From: Uliginosibacterium gangwonense
GTDB lineage: Bacteria; Pseudomonadota; Gammaproteobacteria; Burkholderiales; Rhodocyclaceae
Reading direction: 5' to 3'
NCBI GenBank assembly: GCA_005239635.1
Contig: SBBQ01000013.1
Location: forward strand, 1-64,000
Length of the DNA stretch: 64,000 nucleotides
In this document: piece after piece, positions 62,800-64,000 of the stretch
Numbering within the stretch: position 1 is the stretch's first letter
Layout: the number at the start of each line of letters is the position of its first letter
Program-made: the position numbers and the translations under genes
Notes under the pieces: model-generated
Seen by the model: the letters and a program-made list of their open reading frames with translations, nothing else
What the model was told of the DNA's origin: nothing
Databases searched by the model: none

Positions 62800-64000
62800 A
62801 TGAGCCAAACCGCAGCGAGTAATAACGCAATTCGTTCCTATACCCCACCCAATCGCATTCTGCTGGGCCCCGGCCCGTCTGAACTTCACCCGCGCGCGAT
62901 GGCGGCGCTGGGTCAGCCGGTGGTGGGCTACATGGATCCATCATTCGTGCAGATGATGGACGAAATCAAAGTGCTAATGCGTTACGCGTTTCAAACTGAA
63001 AACGCGCTCACTTTCCCCGCATCGGGCCCCGGCTCTGTCGGTATGGAAACCTGCTTTGTTAACTTGGTAGAGCCGGGTGACAAAGTCGTAGTGTGCCGTA
63101 ATGGGGTATTTGGTGGCCGCATGATCGACAACGTAGAACGTTGTGGCGGCGTGCCTGTTGTACTGGAACAAACATGGGGCCAAGCAGTAGACCCGAACGC
63201 TTTGGAAGACCTGCTCAAGCAACATCCGGACGCAAAGATCGTCGCGTTCGTGCATGCAGAAACGTCGACTGGTGCGCAGTCTGATGCCAAAACTTTGTGC
63301 GAAGTTGCGCGTCGTCATAATTGTCTCACCATTGTTGACTGCGTTACCTCGCTCGGTGGCACACCCGTGTTGGTAGATCAGTGGGGTGCAGACGCGGTGT
63401 ATTCTGGCAGCCAAAAATGTTTGTCATGCACGCCGGGCTTAGCGCCACTCACCTTTAGCGAGCGCGCTGTCGAGCATGTGCGTGCACGCAAGAAAAAAGG
63501 CCAAAGTTGGTTTATGGATTTGACCCTAGTGCTGGAATATTGGGGCGCAACACAGCGTACCTACCACCACACCGCACCGGGCAATAGTTTGTACGCGCTG
63601 CACGAAACGCTATTGTTGCTGCGTGAAGAAGGCCTTGAAAATGCATGGGCACGCCATCACAACAACCATATGGCGCTGCGTGCTGGTTTAGAAACATTTG
63701 GCCTTAACTACGTTGTGCCCGAAGCCGCGCGACTGCCGCAAGTGAATTCGGTTTGGGTGCCAGAAGGTATTGATGAGCTCGCGTTGCGTCGCCGTCTGCT
63801 GCTCGAATTCAATCTGGAAATCGGCGCAGGCCTTGGCCCGCTCGCAGGCAAAATCTGGCGCATTGGCTTGATGGGTTATTCATGCCGTCCTGAAAATGTG
63901 TTGGCCTGTTTAAGTGCACTGGGCACGGCAATGGCAGACCTTGGTTTACCAGCTGATTCTGTGGCCGCTCAGGCAGCAGCTCAAGCTGTGTATTCGCAGC
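62800..64000 (+). CDS. Alanine-glyoxylate / serine-type class V aminotransferase, partial
   Basis: The frame opens at ATG 62800 and runs off the window end, covering ~400 residues. 'ILLGPGPSELHPRAM' is the family's N-terminus, 'VDCVTSLGGTPVLVD' holds the PLP-binding Asp, and 'SGSQKCLSCTPG' carries the Schiff-base Lys. It belongs to the serine-pyruvate/alanine-glyoxylate group; the substrate cannot be fixed. It is probably near complete at its C-terminal end. Confidence 0.85.
   Translation, partial: MSQTAASNNAIRSYTPPNRILLGPGPSELHPRAMAALGQPVVGYMDPSFVQMMDEIKVLMRYAFQTENALTFPASGPGSVGMETCFVNLVEPGDKVVVCRNGVFGGRMIDNVERCGGVPVVLEQTWGQAVDPNALEDLLKQHPDAKIVAFVHAETSTGAQSDAKTLCEVARRHNCLTIVDCVTSLGGTPVLVDQWGADAVYSGSQKCLSCTPGLAPLTFSERAVEHVRARKKKGQSWFMDLTLVLEYWGATQRTYHHTAPGNSLYALHETLLLLREEGLENAWARHHNNHMALRAGLETFGLNYVVPEAARLPQVNSVWVPEGIDELALRRRLLLEFNLEIGAGLGPLAGKIWRIGLMGYSCRPENVLACLSALGTAMADLGLPADSVAAQAAAQAVYSQ

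Overview
The window looks like a chromosomal segment of a Gram-negative betaproteobacterium, most likely order Burkholderiales. The main reason is the housekeeping block miaB - CsgG-like - phoH - ybeY - corC - lnt - glyQ - glyS - gmhB - plsC - ygjP-like - gloA at 43.3-55.8 kb, together with the HmuTUV-type heme locus and ubiH, dsbC and mltA homologues. No rRNA and no CRISPR array were seen. Base composition is visibly more GC-rich in the left third (phage and methionine island) than in the core right third.

Layout. (1) 1-7.7 kb: the end of a siphovirus-like prophage, running tail tip, a glycosyltransferase, DUF2793, DUF6127, 3TM holin and GH24 endolysin. (2) 7.7-14.2 kb: a metabolic island. 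A leftward operon (flavin reductase - mesX - mesD) is divergent from a rightward one (metR-type LysR - queH - metF-like), with an SBF-family transporter at the end. MesD/MesX is a cobalamin-independent methionine synthase system built on a short MetE-like catalytic core. The island is bounded on both sides by homologous phage holin/endolysin sequence, intact on the left and decayed on the right. (3) 15.0-27.1 kb: a tightly packed leftward heme/iron operon of thirteen genes (hemP, TonB-dependent heme receptor, TIGR03118 lipoprotein, HugZ, HmuS, HmuTUV, TonB, VOC protein, ChaN, DUF2325, bacterioferritin-like protein), apparently driven by one promoter with a Fur box in its spacer. (4) 27.1-37.0 kb: an intergenic candidate small RNA, an RfaH/NusG-like antiterminator, a perfect ops element, then a surface-polysaccharide locus. 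Its first half is a chain of truncated genes (ugd, manC, fcl and further on a methyltransferase and a glycosyltransferase). Its second half is intact (TylF-like methyltransferase, Wzx flippase, epimerase/reductase, initiating sugar transferase, WbpM-like dehydratase). (5) 37.3-64 kb: core genome, with mltA, amtB behind two NtrC-like boxes, dsbC, ubiH, a CAU-anticodon tRNA with a strong promoter, the miaB-gloA block, a large hybrid histidine kinase with an HD-GYP response regulator, a TAXI-type solute receptor and an alanine-glyoxylate-type aminotransferase cut by the window end.

How the genes work together: the methionine island could make methionine from homocysteine with a flavin- and oxygen-linked enzyme pair under homocysteine-responsive control. 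The heme operon covers uptake, periplasmic transit, import, degradation and iron storage. The RfaH-like gene and ops site would couple long-operon transcription to polysaccharide synthesis. The most interesting non-gene signals are a 9-base word (TTTGCCAAT) strongly over-represented in the core part but almost absent from the accessory part, and a hairpin placed between the Shine-Dalgarno sequence and the start codon of glyS.
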